Source: CAVXWV01 sp963695415
GTDB taxonomy: Bacteria; Chloroflexota; Anaerolineae; Anaerolineales; UBA4823
Assembly (NCBI GenBank): GCA_963695415.1
Contig: CAVOGL010000024.1
Location: 124,001 to 188,000, forward strand
Direction: 5' to 3'
Length of the DNA: 64,000 nucleotides
The position numbers were made by a program, and so were the translations under genes. The notes beneath the pieces were generated by a model. The model did not search any database. It was not told the origin of the DNA and worked only from the letters and a program-made list of their open reading frames with translations. Shown here piece after piece: positions 1 to 9,398 of the stretch. Within the stretch, counting starts at the first letter, position 1; each line of letters begins with the position of its first letter.

Positions 1-662
1 GGGAAAGTTCTGCCTGGGTGGCGCTTTCTTCGTACCAGGAAGTGTTGCGGAAACACAATTGTGGCAGGATAGATAATTCCGCCGCAGATGGTCCCCGGTT
101 TACAGCGCTGATCCGCATGAGAATATCTTCGGGGGCTGCTTTGGCGTATTCCACGAACACATCGAAATATCGATCTTCATCGAAAACGCCTGTATCGATC
201 AGTTCATATTCCATTTCATCCCGGGTTCGCTCCCGGTTTGTTTTCACCAAATCTTCGTAAGGGAATGCGTTCTGCGGGTATTTATACAGGAATCGCATGT
301 AGGAGTGAGTGGGGGTGCTGTCCAGGTAGTAATAATATTCCTTGACATCCTCCCCATGATTTCCCTCCGCGTTGCTCAAACCGAACAAACGCTCTTTCAG
401 GATCGAGTCTGCACCATTCCAGAGAGCCAGCGACCAGCACAGGAACTGCCGGTCATCGGATATGCCGGCAAGCCCGTCTTCCCCCCATTTATACGTTCGC
501 GAGCGTGCCTGGTCGTGGGTGAAGTAATTCCATGCATCCCCATTATCACTGTAATCCTCGCGCACAGTACCCCACTGTCGTTCGCTCAGGTAAGGTCCCC
601 ACTTTCGCCAGGGATATGTTTTTGTGTTTCGCGTCTGCCAGACGCTGTTTCTCCGCGTTCAT
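1..662 (-). CDS. MGH1-type (GH63-like) glycosidase, N-terminal part, frameshifted and cut by window edge
   Basis: Read on the minus strand this encodes roughly the first 215 residues of a cytosolic GH63-like (MGH1-type, alpha/alpha barrel) glucosidase, and it runs off the left edge. The ATG at 662 follows GGAAGAGG. The first residues (MNAEKQRLADAKHKN) are in one frame. The family-typical text WGPYLSERQWGTVREDYS, HDQARSRTYKWGEDGL and GEDVKEYYYYLDSTPTH is in the next frame. The shift lies at about 608-620 and looks like one extra base. Either the gene is broken here or the base is an error; the rest is open to position 1. Identity rests on remembered family motifs, and catalytic residues lie outside the window. 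Substrate cannot be told. Confidence 0.72.
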
Positions 663-853
663 GCTGTTTCCTCTTCCAAGAATCCGGGCTGAAACCAGTC
701 CTTTTAATCAATAACACCCGGTTAAAACAGAACCGGGCTGTACAAACAGGAATTCTACCTCTATGACCTGATTATGAGAAGAGCAGGTTTATTTGGGTGT
801 ACCGCTCAATTTATGAAGCTGTCGCAAAAGTCAATTTGGGACAGCCACTTTCC

Positions 854-1666
854 CTAATGCCCGGACTTGATATTTTTGGTTCGGGTGCGCGCCAGGTCAA
901 AATACATCACCGTTGGATCGCCGTATTCATTGCCAGCATGGTCTTGACCATGTGCCAGGAAAAGCTTTTGGAAGTGCCCTACCTTCTCCTGGCTGAGTTT
1001 TGTCCGGGTGCTGATATAGCGCATTGTGTAGCCGGTGCGGCGCATCGCGCTGGTATTGGCATCGCTGCCGTGGATCAACTTTGCGGAGTGCAGGCTTGCC
1101 TGGTTGGGCTGCAGCTCGATGGACACGGCTCGTTCGGCGTGTCTTTGAGCGGGTACGATCTCCGTGTCAAAGACGTTGGTTCGCGCATCCACGGATGCAT
1201 AGTCCGAATAACCATGGTGTTGCGTGCGCGGCACGACTTTAAGGCAGCCATTTTCCTCCGTCGATGGGTCGATAGCCAGCCAAACTGTCGCCACTTCCAT
1301 CGGTTCCATCCAGCCTCGCCAATAGGCAGAATCCTCATGCCACGGCACCCGCTTCCCTTTTCCTCCAGGTTTGCTGATGAAATGGCTTGAGAACAGAGCG
1401 ATATCATCCCCCAGGAACGGCTGCACCAATCCCAGCACTTCTTCCGAAAACAGGAATTCATACAGCTGCGGGAAGGTGTAGTGCGGCACATCCATCATCT
1501 CGGGGCTGAAATCGTCAGGTAGATCAGCTAAGATTTCTTCGAAGACTGTCTTTAACCGCGCAAATTTTTTCTCGGGCAGTACCGGTTCCCGGAAGATCAG
1601 GTATCCCTCCGTGTTGTAATAGGCAACCTGTTCATCGCTTAGGCGGGTGGGCAATTTTGCTACCAT
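854..1666 (-). CDS. Phytanoyl-CoA dioxygenase (PhyH) family protein
   Basis: This is a 270-residue Fe(II)/2-oxoglutarate-dependent oxygenase of the PhyH family, a soluble double-stranded beta-helix enzyme. The metal-binding HxD lies in PWHEDSAYW near residue 109, the distal His is probably in LIHGSDANTSAMRR near residue 200, and the following Arg would bind 2-oxoglutarate. The N-terminal YYNTEGYLIFREPVL is the usual family opening. AGGAGC stands about nine bases before the ATG at 1666. It is divergent from a second PhyH gene 160 bp away, but the two proteins are only distantly alike. The substrate is unknown; family members act on acyl-CoAs, natural products and small carboxylates. Confidence 0.85.
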   Translation of the reverse strand: MVAKLPTRLSDEQVAYYNTEGYLIFREPVLPEKKFARLKTVFEEILADLPDDFSPEMMDVPHYTFPQLYEFLFSEEVLGLVQPFLGDDIALFSSHFISKPGGKGKRVPWHEDSAYWRGWMEPMEVATVWLAIDPSTEENGCLKVVPRTQHHGYSDYASVDARTNVFDTEIVPAQRHAERAVSIELQPNQASLHSAKLIHGSDANTSAMRRTGYTMRYISTRTKLSQEKVGHFQKLFLAHGQDHAGNEYGDPTVMYFDLARTRTKNIKSGH

Positions 1667-1827
1667 AAGAATTCGCTCCTGGGTTTAAGGATTCCCGAAA
1701 AAATTAGAGTTAATTTGTCTGATATGCCGATTATACCGGATTTGTTTCCATTGTCAATTTCTTTTCGGTTTGAGGATATTTATATGATAATATTGCCCTT
1801 ATTTATCCCTATTAAAACGAGGTCAGC

Positions 1828-2637
1828 ATGAAAAACGAGATCACCGACCAACAGATCGAGAGTTACCGCCAGCAGGGCTTCATTATCATCAACGAATTCC
1901 TCTCACCCGGTGAGTTAGAGCACTGGCGTGAAGTGACCCAGGATGCGGTCGACATCCGTCTTGCGATGAATTCACAGGCGAATAACCAGGCAATCTTGAA
2001 CAACCAGGGCGATCCGGATGCGTTCTACGCCCAGGTCTTCACCCAGTGTCTTCGCCTGGCGGATATCCATGATGGCATGAAGGAGTTGATGTTCGATGAG
2101 CGCCTCGGTCGCCTTGCCTCAACCCTGGCTCAGGTGGATGGCATTCGTATCTGGCATGACCAGGCATTGTTCAAGCCGGCTTATGGAAACCACACCGCCT
2201 TTCACTTCGACAATCCTTTCTGGTCTTTTTACCACAAGGACGCTATTTCGTTGTGGGTCGCACTCGATGACGCTACCCTGGCAAACGGCTGCCTGTGGTA
2301 TTTGCCAGGCACCCACCTGGAAGCCACCTTCACCGCCGTCGGGATCGGAGAGAATCTGGGTGACATCTTCAAAGCTTATCCCCAGTGGAAAAAAGTTGAA
2401 GCCCTCCCGGCAGCGTGCAAAGCGGGCAGTGCCGTATTGCACAACGGTTTGATTGCCCACGGAGCCGGTGCCAACATGACTGCTTATCCGCGCCGCGCCA
2501 TGACCTGTGCCTATATGCCCGACGGCAGCACCTTTAATGGACAGCAGAACGTCCTTCCCGATGATTATTTCCAGACCTTGAAGGTTGGAGATTTGCTCAA
2601 CGACGACCGCATCAACCGCCTGATCTGGCACAACTAA
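1828..2637 (+). CDS. Phytanoyl-CoA dioxygenase (PhyH) family protein
   Basis: This is a second PhyH-type Fe(II)/2-oxoglutarate oxygenase, 269 residues, transcribed away from the first. It opens with YRQQGFIIINEFLSPGELE. The iron ligands appear in AFHFDNPFWSF (HxD) and in LIAHGAGANMTAYPRR, whose Arg is the likely 2-oxoglutarate anchor. The SLWVALDDATLANGCLWYLPGTH segment is typical of the family core. The ATG at 1828 lies in a short AT-rich divergent spacer (1667-1827) that must hold both promoters, although no clear -35/-10 pair was assigned. The substrate is not predictable from sequence. Confidence 0.87.
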   Translation: MKNEITDQQIESYRQQGFIIINEFLSPGELEHWREVTQDAVDIRLAMNSQANNQAILNNQGDPDAFYAQVFTQCLRLADIHDGMKELMFDERLGRLASTLAQVDGIRIWHDQALFKPAYGNHTAFHFDNPFWSFYHKDAISLWVALDDATLANGCLWYLPGTHLEATFTAVGIGENLGDIFKAYPQWKKVEALPAACKAGSAVLHNGLIAHGAGANMTAYPRRAMTCAYMPDGSTFNGQQNVLPDDYFQTLKVGDLLNDDRINRLIWHN

Positions 2638-2826
2638 AACGGTGTTTGGGAAGTAAATTCATGGGTTATTGCATGGTTGTTGCTGCTGGGTTCTGCTCAA
2701 TCAGGAGAGAGTATCCACTCCAGCGGCTTCCACTCCACCTAAACCGCGTAAACTGGCTCGTTTGGTGTTTTAATAGGGAACAAAACAACATCATTTTGCG
2801 TCTGAGAATGAAAGGAATAACTTCAG

Positions 2827-3375
2827 ATGTTTACCAGACCCTTGAACAAACGCCTCGTCTTGATCGTTGCCAGCCTGTTTATTTCACTCCTGCTTCTGGC
2901 GGGATGCGCCGGCTCTCCGCCCGATGCAGATTCCCCGGCAACCCCTGACCGCAAGGACCGTCTTGAACAGGATTCTCCCAAAACGGAAATTGACAAAGCC
3001 ATAGATCCGGTGTCTTCAGATGCAGGAAGCCCGGCTGAACCTGACCAGTCGCCCACCATCGCTGAGGTCCCTCCTGTGTTGCTTGAAGCCATCCTTGCCG
3101 ACCTCATCGAGCGCACCGGCGCAGAAAGAGAATCCATCGAGATACTCCATGGCAAATTCGTGATCTGGAACGACGGTTCGTTGGGCTGTCCGAAACCCGG
3201 TGAATTCTATACCCAGGCAATGATCGAAGGTTACCAGGTCATCCTGCGAGTGGGTGAGTCAGAATACGACTACCACGCCTCCGAACGCGGCTCCTTCTTC
3301 ATTTGCGAAAACAGTGATTTCCTCCCCTTCTCCCGCCCATCTGACCCGGGAGACAATAACGCACCTGAAAAGTAG
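2827..3375 (+). CDS. Secreted lipoprotein with a conserved C-terminal domain of unknown function
   Basis: This 182-residue protein begins with a lipoprotein signal: RPLNKR, then a hydrophobic stretch ending in the lipobox LLLAGC with Cys at about residue 27. A low-complexity P/S/D/E linker (about 30-80) follows. A compact domain (about 83-165) contains LLEAILADLIERTGA, WNDGSLGCPKPGEFYTQAM, GYQVILRVGESEYDYHAS and FFIC. I recall this domain from other bacterial lipoproteins, but no function is known to me. It is probably anchored outside the membrane. It is monocistronic, followed by a strong hairpin and facing the subtilase gene. A reading frame starting at 2646 upstream has no signal peptide and is not taken as the gene. 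Confidence 0.75.
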   Translation: MFTRPLNKRLVLIVASLFISLLLLAGCAGSPPDADSPATPDRKDRLEQDSPKTEIDKAIDPVSSDAGSPAEPDQSPTIAEVPPVLLEAILADLIERTGAERESIEILHGKFVIWNDGSLGCPKPGEFYTQAMIEGYQVILRVGESEYDYHASERGSFFICENSDFLPFSRPSDPGDNNAPEK

Positions 3376-3427
3376 GCTGACTTCCATATTCAACCTACCC
3401 CATTTTCACCCGCCCCTGGTGCACAGG

Positions 3428-3545
3428 GCTCCTGGTATACCAGGCAGAAGCAAAAAAATCCCCCTATTCTCAACCGTTCCTGGTGAACCAGGCGAGACAA
3501 AAAACTCCCCCCCATTTTCACCGCTTTTTGGTGAAAATGGGGGGG
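3428..3545. repeat. Degenerate tandem repeat with nested palindromes, ending in a perfect 16-bp hairpin
   Basis: Between the convergent lipoprotein and subtilase genes, units of about 50 bp each combine a CCTGG-N4-CCAGG palindrome (3431-3444 and 3479-3492), an A-run and a C-run. The third unit becomes a perfect 16-bp inverted repeat at 3507-3522 and 3530-3545 with a 7-base loop. The position suggests a bidirectional terminator, though there is no clean U-tract on the plus strand. The repeat structure itself is seen directly; function is inferred. Confidence 0.6.
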
Positions 3546-3557
3546 ACAAAGGGGGGG

Positions 3558-6500
3558 TTACTTTACTTTCAGCACCAACATTTCAGTCCATTTTGTCGCC
3601 CCACCCCGGGCGCCAGAACCGCGGTCACCATTGGTCACCAGCATCACGCCCAGTTCCTGAGTGTTGCCAGGCCACGGTCCAAAGTCGATCACCGCCAGAC
3701 CCTCTTTATCGAAGGTCCTTCCGGGGATATCATTGGGGATGCCGTAGTACTGCTCACCCAGAGGTGTAACCGTCAGACCTTCGACCCAGTCTCCGGGTCC
3801 GCCGTAGTACCAGTCCTGCGTTTCTACAGCCATGTTGACGTTGGTCGCCAGCATGTCCGTTCCGGTTAAGCCAACCTGTTCACCACACACGATCAAAACT
3901 GTATTACCGGTGTTGGTCGAGTGTTCAGTGTAGAAGTAACCGACCGCATCACCCGTCGACAGGTCGTATGCGAACGTCAGGTGGCGTCCGTCTGACAGGG
4001 TTCCAAACCCGGAGATGTCACTGTTGAATACCAAGTAATCATCGACGCCATCCTGGTCAGTGTCCAGGTAAACGTAGTGGTGTACTGGCATCAGGTGTTC
4101 CTGGCGTTCCCAGGTGTTGATTGCGAACACCCACAAGAACGAGTCCTGATCTGAACAGTAACCCGCCGGGACCGGATATGTATTGATACCAATCGCGCGG
4201 ATGTCCGGCGTCGGTGACTGCTCTCCGCTTCCGCCGGTGGGTTGGTTCTCGCTCAGTGCCAGGAGTGAATACGAATCGACCTGAGCCGTACCAACGCCGG
4301 TGTTGAGCATCATTACCTCGTCGACCCCGTCCTGGAATCTCAAACCGAACTGCAGTGGGATCAATCGGGCAGCCTTTCTCGGCAGCACGTGCCACGGCAG
4401 GTGGATGGGGTGTTCCCCGTCATCCAGCGTGATATAGCCGTCATATTCATTCAATGTCAGTGCAGCCGGGTTTGCACCCTGGGAGCCGGAGTTCATATAG
4501 TTCGCCGGCAGCAGTGAGCCATTGATCGTCATCGTTACCTTGAACAGGGCGTCATTCCCATCCGCTTTCACGGTCACGGTGGATGGCACGCTCAGTGAAA
4601 CTGCGCCGCTCGCCTCGTCATTCGCATAGCGGAAGCTGGTGGACACGTTATACGTCCTGGCGCTTTCGCTGTAATTGCGCACGCGCACGAACTTGGTCAG
4701 CGTCACCCTTTCATCTGCCACATCGATGAAGCCGAAGCCCAGCGCTCCGGTCGGGTCCTGGTTGTCCCATGCCGCCGCTGGAGCCATGATCGCCTGGTCG
4801 ACGCGCACCTCACCACCGCCAATCCGGGTGATGGGAGCCAGGTCGCCAACCAGTGCGTTGTTCAGGATGTTCGTCTCGGCGTTGTTCATCAACAGCGCCT
4901 TCACCTCAACCGGTGACAGCCCATTCCCCAGCCACTTGTAGTAGCTGTTGGATTTCCAGGGCGGGTCAGCGATCTGGTAACCTTCAAGAAGCAGTGCTGC
5001 CGCGCCGGTCACCATGGGTGTAGCGCCGGAGGTGCCGCCAAATGCGCCTTCCCCGGTGCCGCTTCCCGCGATAGCAGAGACAGATGCGCCTGGTGCGCCG
5101 ATTTCGGGCTTGATCAAATGTGTGTTTTCATGTTGTGGACCACGTGACGAGCTGCCCACCATCGAGCCGACCAGATCTATGCCCTTGTCTGGGTCGAAGG
5201 TGACCATTGTGTTCGGGATTCCGCTTTTCATCATGTTCGAAACACTCTGGCTGACCATGTAGCCGGGGATATCGATCGGGCGGTCGCCGCCGTCAGCGCC
5301 GGAGAATGGCTCACCCGGGGCAACCAGACCGATGATCCCGACCAATCCGCCGCCCTGGCTGATGTTGCTGATCTTCAGGCTGAAGTTGCACGCGCCGCGA
5401 TCCACCAGCACGATGTAGCCGCTGAGAGAACCGGGTGCGAAGGCTGCACAGCCGTTCAGGTTTCCGCCTGCGCCATCCCCATACATAACGGGTCCCGACA
5501 TAATCCTGCTCAAAGGCACAGAGTACGACTGGAAAACTGCCGGATACAGACCTGCAATACCGCTTGGCGCCGTCACCTCCATCATTGGCTGGAAGGCGCT
5601 GGGAACGTTGGTCTGGGCTACCGACAAAGCTGATTTCGCCGCTGAAGGTGTCCCGTTCACATAGGGTTTGTCCGAGCCGTTTCCGGCTGCCGCCACAGTC
5701 AGCACACCAAGGTTTGTGGCGTTGTCAACCGCCGCAGCCAGGTCATCATCGAACGGCTGTCCGTAATCGGATCCCAGGGACATGTTGATAATGTCGACTC
5801 TGTCATTGGATAAGCCATCTCCGTTCGGATCTACGGCATATTCCATACCCTGGATCAGGGCAACACCGGAGCAGGCTGTAGATACGGAAGAGCACACTTT
5901 CACTGCGTAAAGATCGACGCCCGGCGCCACACCGCCAACACCACCGATGATGTGGGCGACATGTGTTCCGTGACCACCGCCTGGACCCGCATCCAACGGG
6001 TCAGGGTCGGGAGCCAGGTTGCCGCTGGGCCACACGCTGCCGACGAAATCGTACCCACCGACAACCTTCGCGGTCGGGAAGCTGCCCGGCTCGATGATCG
6101 TCGGATCGTTCGCATCAAATTCATCCGGGTCTCCAGAACCGCCCAGTCCAGCATGCAGGTAGTCGACGCCGCTGTCCAGCACCGCAACCTTGACCCCGCT
6201 GCCGTCATAGCCTTCCGCCTGCACAGCCGCCGCGCCGATGTAAGGCACGGTCTCGGAAAGGTAGAGCTCGTAATCTCCGATCCGGTTGATGTGCAAAACA
6301 TCAGGATCGTCCGCTGCCTGGACAAGTGCATCTGCCTCCGCCTCGACAAACACGGCGTTCAGCACCATCTGCACCTGGCCCAGCACGCGTGCGTTCGGGT
6401 CCGCCTGCTTCAAGCGGTTCACGAATGCGTTCTGCTGTTCTTTCGCAGCCAGTTTTGCGGCATCGGTGTCTTCGCCTTTTGCCATGGCGCTTCCGCCCGA

Positions 6501-6740
6501 ATCCGCAGTGAGCTGCACAATCACCTGCTGCTTGCCGGTCGCTCCAAGCAGTTCGCTGTCAAGCGCCATCAAACCTGGATTGTCCATCACCACCGGCTCA
6601 TCAAGCTTCAATCCGGTAACCGATTCGGGTACATCGCGTCCTTCGAAGCGGCTTGGTCCGCCATCCTGAGCAAGCGCTGTAGTCGTCAGCGCCAGGACCA
6701 GGGAAATGACCAAAAGAAAGTTGAAAATTTTACGTTTCAT
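3558..6740 (-). CDS. Secreted subtilisin-like serine protease (S8) with PA insert
   Basis: This is a 1060-residue exported protease. A Sec signal (MKRKIFNFLLVISLVLALTT..ALA) is followed by an I9-like pro-region (about 70-150) and the S8 catalytic domain. The catalytic triad is visible: Asp189 in VAVLDSGVDY, His257 in GGGHGTHV and Ser571 in GGTSGATPM, with the oxyanion Asn near 354 in AAAGNG. A protease-associated (PA) domain is inserted at about 385-520. The C-terminal half (about 620-1060) is beta-rich, like the Fn3-type tails of cell-envelope proteases, and lacks an obvious sortase or membrane anchor, so the protein is probably released. It is monocistronic and intact over 3.2 kb. The start at 6740 follows AAGGAG. 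Confidence 0.93.
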   Translation of the reverse strand: MKRKIFNFLLVISLVLALTTTALAQDGGPSRFEGRDVPESVTGLKLDEPVVMDNPGLMALDSELLGATGKQQVIVQLTADSGGSAMAKGEDTDAAKLAAKEQQNAFVNRLKQADPNARVLGQVQMVLNAVFVEAEADALVQAADDPDVLHINRIGDYELYLSETVPYIGAAAVQAEGYDGSGVKVAVLDSGVDYLHAGLGGSGDPDEFDANDPTIIEPGSFPTAKVVGGYDFVGSVWPSGNLAPDPDPLDAGPGGGHGTHVAHIIGGVGGVAPGVDLYAVKVCSSVSTACSGVALIQGMEYAVDPNGDGLSNDRVDIINMSLGSDYGQPFDDDLAAAVDNATNLGVLTVAAAGNGSDKPYVNGTPSAAKSALSVAQTNVPSAFQPMMEVTAPSGIAGLYPAVFQSYSVPLSRIMSGPVMYGDGAGGNLNGCAAFAPGSLSGYIVLVDRGACNFSLKISNISQGGGLVGIIGLVAPGEPFSGADGGDRPIDIPGYMVSQSVSNMMKSGIPNTMVTFDPDKGIDLVGSMVGSSSRGPQHENTHLIKPEIGAPGASVSAIAGSGTGEGAFGGTSGATPMVTGAAALLLEGYQIADPPWKSNSYYKWLGNGLSPVEVKALLMNNAETNILNNALVGDLAPITRIGGGEVRVDQAIMAPAAAWDNQDPTGALGFGFIDVADERVTLTKFVRVRNYSESARTYNVSTSFRYANDEASGAVSLSVPSTVTVKADGNDALFKVTMTINGSLLPANYMNSGSQGANPAALTLNEYDGYITLDDGEHPIHLPWHVLPRKAARLIPLQFGLRFQDGVDEVMMLNTGVGTAQVDSYSLLALSENQPTGGSGEQSPTPDIRAIGINTYPVPAGYCSDQDSFLWVFAINTWERQEHLMPVHHYVYLDTDQDGVDDYLVFNSDISGFGTLSDGRHLTFAYDLSTGDAVGYFYTEHSTNTGNTVLIVCGEQVGLTGTDMLATNVNMAVETQDWYYGGPGDWVEGLTVTPLGEQYYGIPNDIPGRTFDKEGLAVIDFGPWPGNTQELGVMLVTNGDRGSGARGGATKWTEMLVLKVK

Positions 6741-7068
6741 TGGAATTTCTCCTTAGAATTTAAAACACATACAACTACTGGTTTAGTGAATTGTTTGCCA
6801 GAAAAAGCCATCATTATTTTATTTTCTTATTTCCCACCTCCATTTTTGCCAGAGTTGCTTCAATTCATTGCACCCTTCTTCATCCAGCGCCAATTTTAAT
6901 GATCTTTCCCCTGATAGGAATACCTTTTTTAGAACATTAATTATACGAAACGATTCACTGAGAATCTTGTGATCGTTCCTAACAAATATGTTAGGATTTC
7001 TAAGACTGGTTTGAAGTTTGTGATTAACATACCTTTTTCGGCTGCCTGTCTACGCACACCCCCAGGCG
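6741..7068. other. Intergenic spacer, AT-rich
   Basis: This 328-bp stretch separates the subtilase start from the end of the rubrerythrin-VIT1 gene, both on the minus strand. It is more AT-rich than its surroundings and must contain the subtilase promoter. I see no gene, repeat or convincing hairpin in it. Confidence 0.6.
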
Positions 7069-8088
7069 CTAAACCTCAACTCCCAGCGCAGTACGGATGA
7101 AATAACCCAGAATGAAGCTGACAGCCGCCACGCCCAGGCTCAAGCCAGCCATCTCAAAAAAGCGCCTGCGGAAAGGCAGCCCTTTTGCCACCGAAATGTA
7201 AAAGTTAAACGCTGCGATGATCAGAATCGCCGTGCACAATACCAGTACCAGGCACAGGTAATAATTTTCGAAAATCAGGTAGGGCAGAATCAGCACCGCT
7301 ACGGTGAAAATGTAGGCGATGCCCGTGTAAAGTGATGCTTTGATGGGGTCTTTATCCGTTTCTTCAGAGCGAGTCGACAGGTATTCTGAGGTCGCCATCG
7401 AGAGTGCTGCGGCAATCCCGGTGATCAACCCGCTCAGGGCGATCAGTTGTGTGTTCTGCAGCGCCAGGGTCAATCCAGCCAGGGCGCCGGTGAGTTCTAC
7501 CAGGGCATCGTTCAAACCAAGAACTATCGACCCGGTATAACGCAGGCTTTCCTCATCTAGCATTTCGATTAAGGCTTCTTCGTGGGCGTTTTCCTCCTTC
7601 AGAAAGGTTTCAATCTCAGCCACCTTTCCTTTTAAATTCGCGTACTCTTTTTGGGCATCCTCTTCACCACCCTCCATTAATTTGATTCCGAAGGTAAAGC
7701 CCAGGAGGCGGCTGGTCCAGGTATAAAACCAGATCGAGAAGCGACTGGGTTTTATGTCCTGTCTAGTGTACTTTTTCCACAGGTGGTAGTGCTTGAGTTC
7801 GTCAGATGCGATTTTTTCCAGGATTCTGCGGTTTTCTGGCGATTTGGTCACGTTTGCCAGGCGCAGGTAGATATGGTATTCAGTGATTTCGCTGCGCTGG
7901 AAGGAAAGGATTTGCCGCTTCAATTCATCCGGGATGTTTTTTTGCTCCAACATCGACTTCTCCCGGCTCAGCTCCTCTTCCAGCTCATCCAATTGCTCCA
8001 TCATCGCCGCCGGCACAGAGTGCGCCGGCCAACGCAGCTTGAGCTCTGCAATCTGCTTCTCGAGTTCTTCAATTTTTTCTGTTGTCAT
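7069..8088 (-). CDS. Rubrerythrin-like/VIT1 fusion membrane protein (Fe/Mn transport)
   Basis: This 339-residue protein has three parts. First is a charged N-terminal coiled coil (about 1-50, EKIEELEKQIAELKLRW). Second is a ferritin/rubrerythrin-like diiron domain (about 60-180) with EITEYHIYLRLA, ASDELKHYHLWKKY and EENAHEEALIEML. Third is a CCC1/VIT1 membrane domain (about 185-339) with LGLNDALVELTGALAGLTLAL and MATSEYLSTRSEE, plus several hydrophobic helices. Related fusions (MbfA type) export iron or manganese across the inner membrane, with the ferritin-like domain in the cytosol. The metal and direction are inference. It is monocistronic, with no Fur-like box identified. Confidence 0.86.
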   Translation of the reverse strand: MTTEKIEELEKQIAELKLRWPAHSVPAAMMEQLDELEEELSREKSMLEQKNIPDELKRQILSFQRSEITEYHIYLRLANVTKSPENRRILEKIASDELKHYHLWKKYTRQDIKPSRFSIWFYTWTSRLLGFTFGIKLMEGGEEDAQKEYANLKGKVAEIETFLKEENAHEEALIEMLDEESLRYTGSIVLGLNDALVELTGALAGLTLALQNTQLIALSGLITGIAAALSMATSEYLSTRSEETDKDPIKASLYTGIAYIFTVAVLILPYLIFENYYLCLVLVLCTAILIIAAFNFYISVAKGLPFRRRFFEMAGLSLGVAAVSFILGYFIRTALGVEV

Positions 8089-8285
8089 GGCGCCACCTGG
8101 TGACTTATTCTAACCGTATTTTTTAGTATTGACGGCTGCAAGTGACATCCGTCAGTAGTACTTAAACATCGCTTGCGTTTATAATTCTCCCGCGGCTCTC
8201 TGGTTAATCCTCAAGACATTTATGGCATGTTCAAGATAATTCTACTGCAGGGGCTGGGCAAATTCAAGAAAGGTAGGTTTTAACA

Positions 8286-9398
8286 ATGACCCAAAAACAA
8301 AATCCAATTCAAGCTGTTCAGGAACACGGGCAGTCCATCTGGTATGACAACATCCGCCGTTCGATGCTGGCTTCCGGCGAGCTTTGGGCGCTGGCACAGG
8401 ACGGCATCATGGGGGTAACTTCAAACCCCACCATTTTCGAGAAAGCCATTGCCGGCAGCCAGGATTACGACCAGACTCTGCTGCACCTGGCAGACCAGGC
8501 ATTGTCGTCTGACGAATTGTTCGAGATCCTGGCAGTCGAGGATATCCGTGCCGCTGCAGACATCATGCGCCCGGTTTATGAACGCACATCAGGTCAGGAT
8601 GGGTTTGTCAGCCTCGAAGTACGCCCGTCCCTGGCGCACGAATATCAGGCTACTGTTGATGAAGCCATCCGTTTGTTCAACACGCTTGACCGCCCCAATG
8701 TGATGATCAAGGTGCCTGCTACTGCCGCCGGCATCCGTGCCGTTGAATCCTTAATCGCCGCTGGCGCTAACATCAACGTCACCCTGATCTTCTCCGTGCA
8801 GCAGTATATCGCCGTCGCCGAGGCATATATTTCCGGACTTGAGCAACGCGCCGCCGCAGGTAAACCTGTCCACGGCATCGCCTCGGTGGCTTCCTTTTTC
8901 GTCTCGCGCATCGATTCCGCAGTGGACCCGCAGCTTGAATCAGCCGGCGCAGACGCTCTCCTGGGCAGGATCGCCATTGCCAATGCGAAAGTCGCCTATG
9001 CCCGTTTCGAGTCAATTTTCAACGGAGACCGCTGGCAGCGCCTCGCCGCCCTTGGCGCTCGTGTGCAGCGACCGCTTTGGGCGAGCACCGGCACCAAGAA
9101 TCCTGCTTACCCGGACACTCTATATATTGATGCCTTGATCGGTCCGCACACCGTCAACACCGTCCCTCCCGCCACCCTCCAGGCGTTCAAGGATCACGGG
9201 AAGGTCTCTCGAACGGTTGATTCTGGGCAGGCAATAGCGGTTGCTGACCTTGAAAAATTACAAGAATTGGGCATAGATATTAACGCGGTTTCCAATAAAC
9301 TGCTGGATGATGGCGTTGCTTCTTTTGCGAATTCCTACGATGCCCTGGTATTGAGCATCGAGACCAAGCTCGCCGAATTGAAAAATGAACCAGCTTAA
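8286..9398 (+). CDS. tal: Transaldolase
   Basis: This 370-residue enzyme of the non-oxidative pentose phosphate pathway transfers a dihydroxyacetone unit between sugar phosphates. Family signatures are DGIMGVTSNPTIFEKAI near residue 45, the Schiff-base lysine in NVMIKVPATAAG near 140, and NVTLIFSVQQY near 165. A YPDTLYIDALIGPHTVNTVP segment lies near 275. AAGAAAGGTAGG precedes the ATG. The stop overlaps the start of pgi by 14 bases, so the two are translationally coupled. In some bacteria the same two proteins are one bifunctional Tal-Pgi polypeptide; here they are separate. Confidence 0.96.
   Translation: MTQKQNPIQAVQEHGQSIWYDNIRRSMLASGELWALAQDGIMGVTSNPTIFEKAIAGSQDYDQTLLHLADQALSSDELFEILAVEDIRAAADIMRPVYERTSGQDGFVSLEVRPSLAHEYQATVDEAIRLFNTLDRPNVMIKVPATAAGIRAVESLIAAGANINVTLIFSVQQYIAVAEAYISGLEQRAAAGKPVHGIASVASFFVSRIDSAVDPQLESAGADALLGRIAIANAKVAYARFESIFNGDRWQRLAALGARVQRPLWASTGTKNPAYPDTLYIDALIGPHTVNTVPPATLQAFKDHGKVSRTVDSGQAIAVADLEKLQELGIDINAVSNKLLDDGVASFANSYDALVLSIETKLAELKNEPA

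Noticed and set aside
3254..3769. Plus-strand frame reading out of the lipoprotein into the subtilase
   Set aside because: Runs through the palindromic repeats and the opposite strand of the protease; Pro-rich artefact.
5952..6899. Long plus-strand frame opposite the subtilase
   Set aside because: Antisense shadow of a conserved protease; no ribosome-binding site and no recognisable domain.
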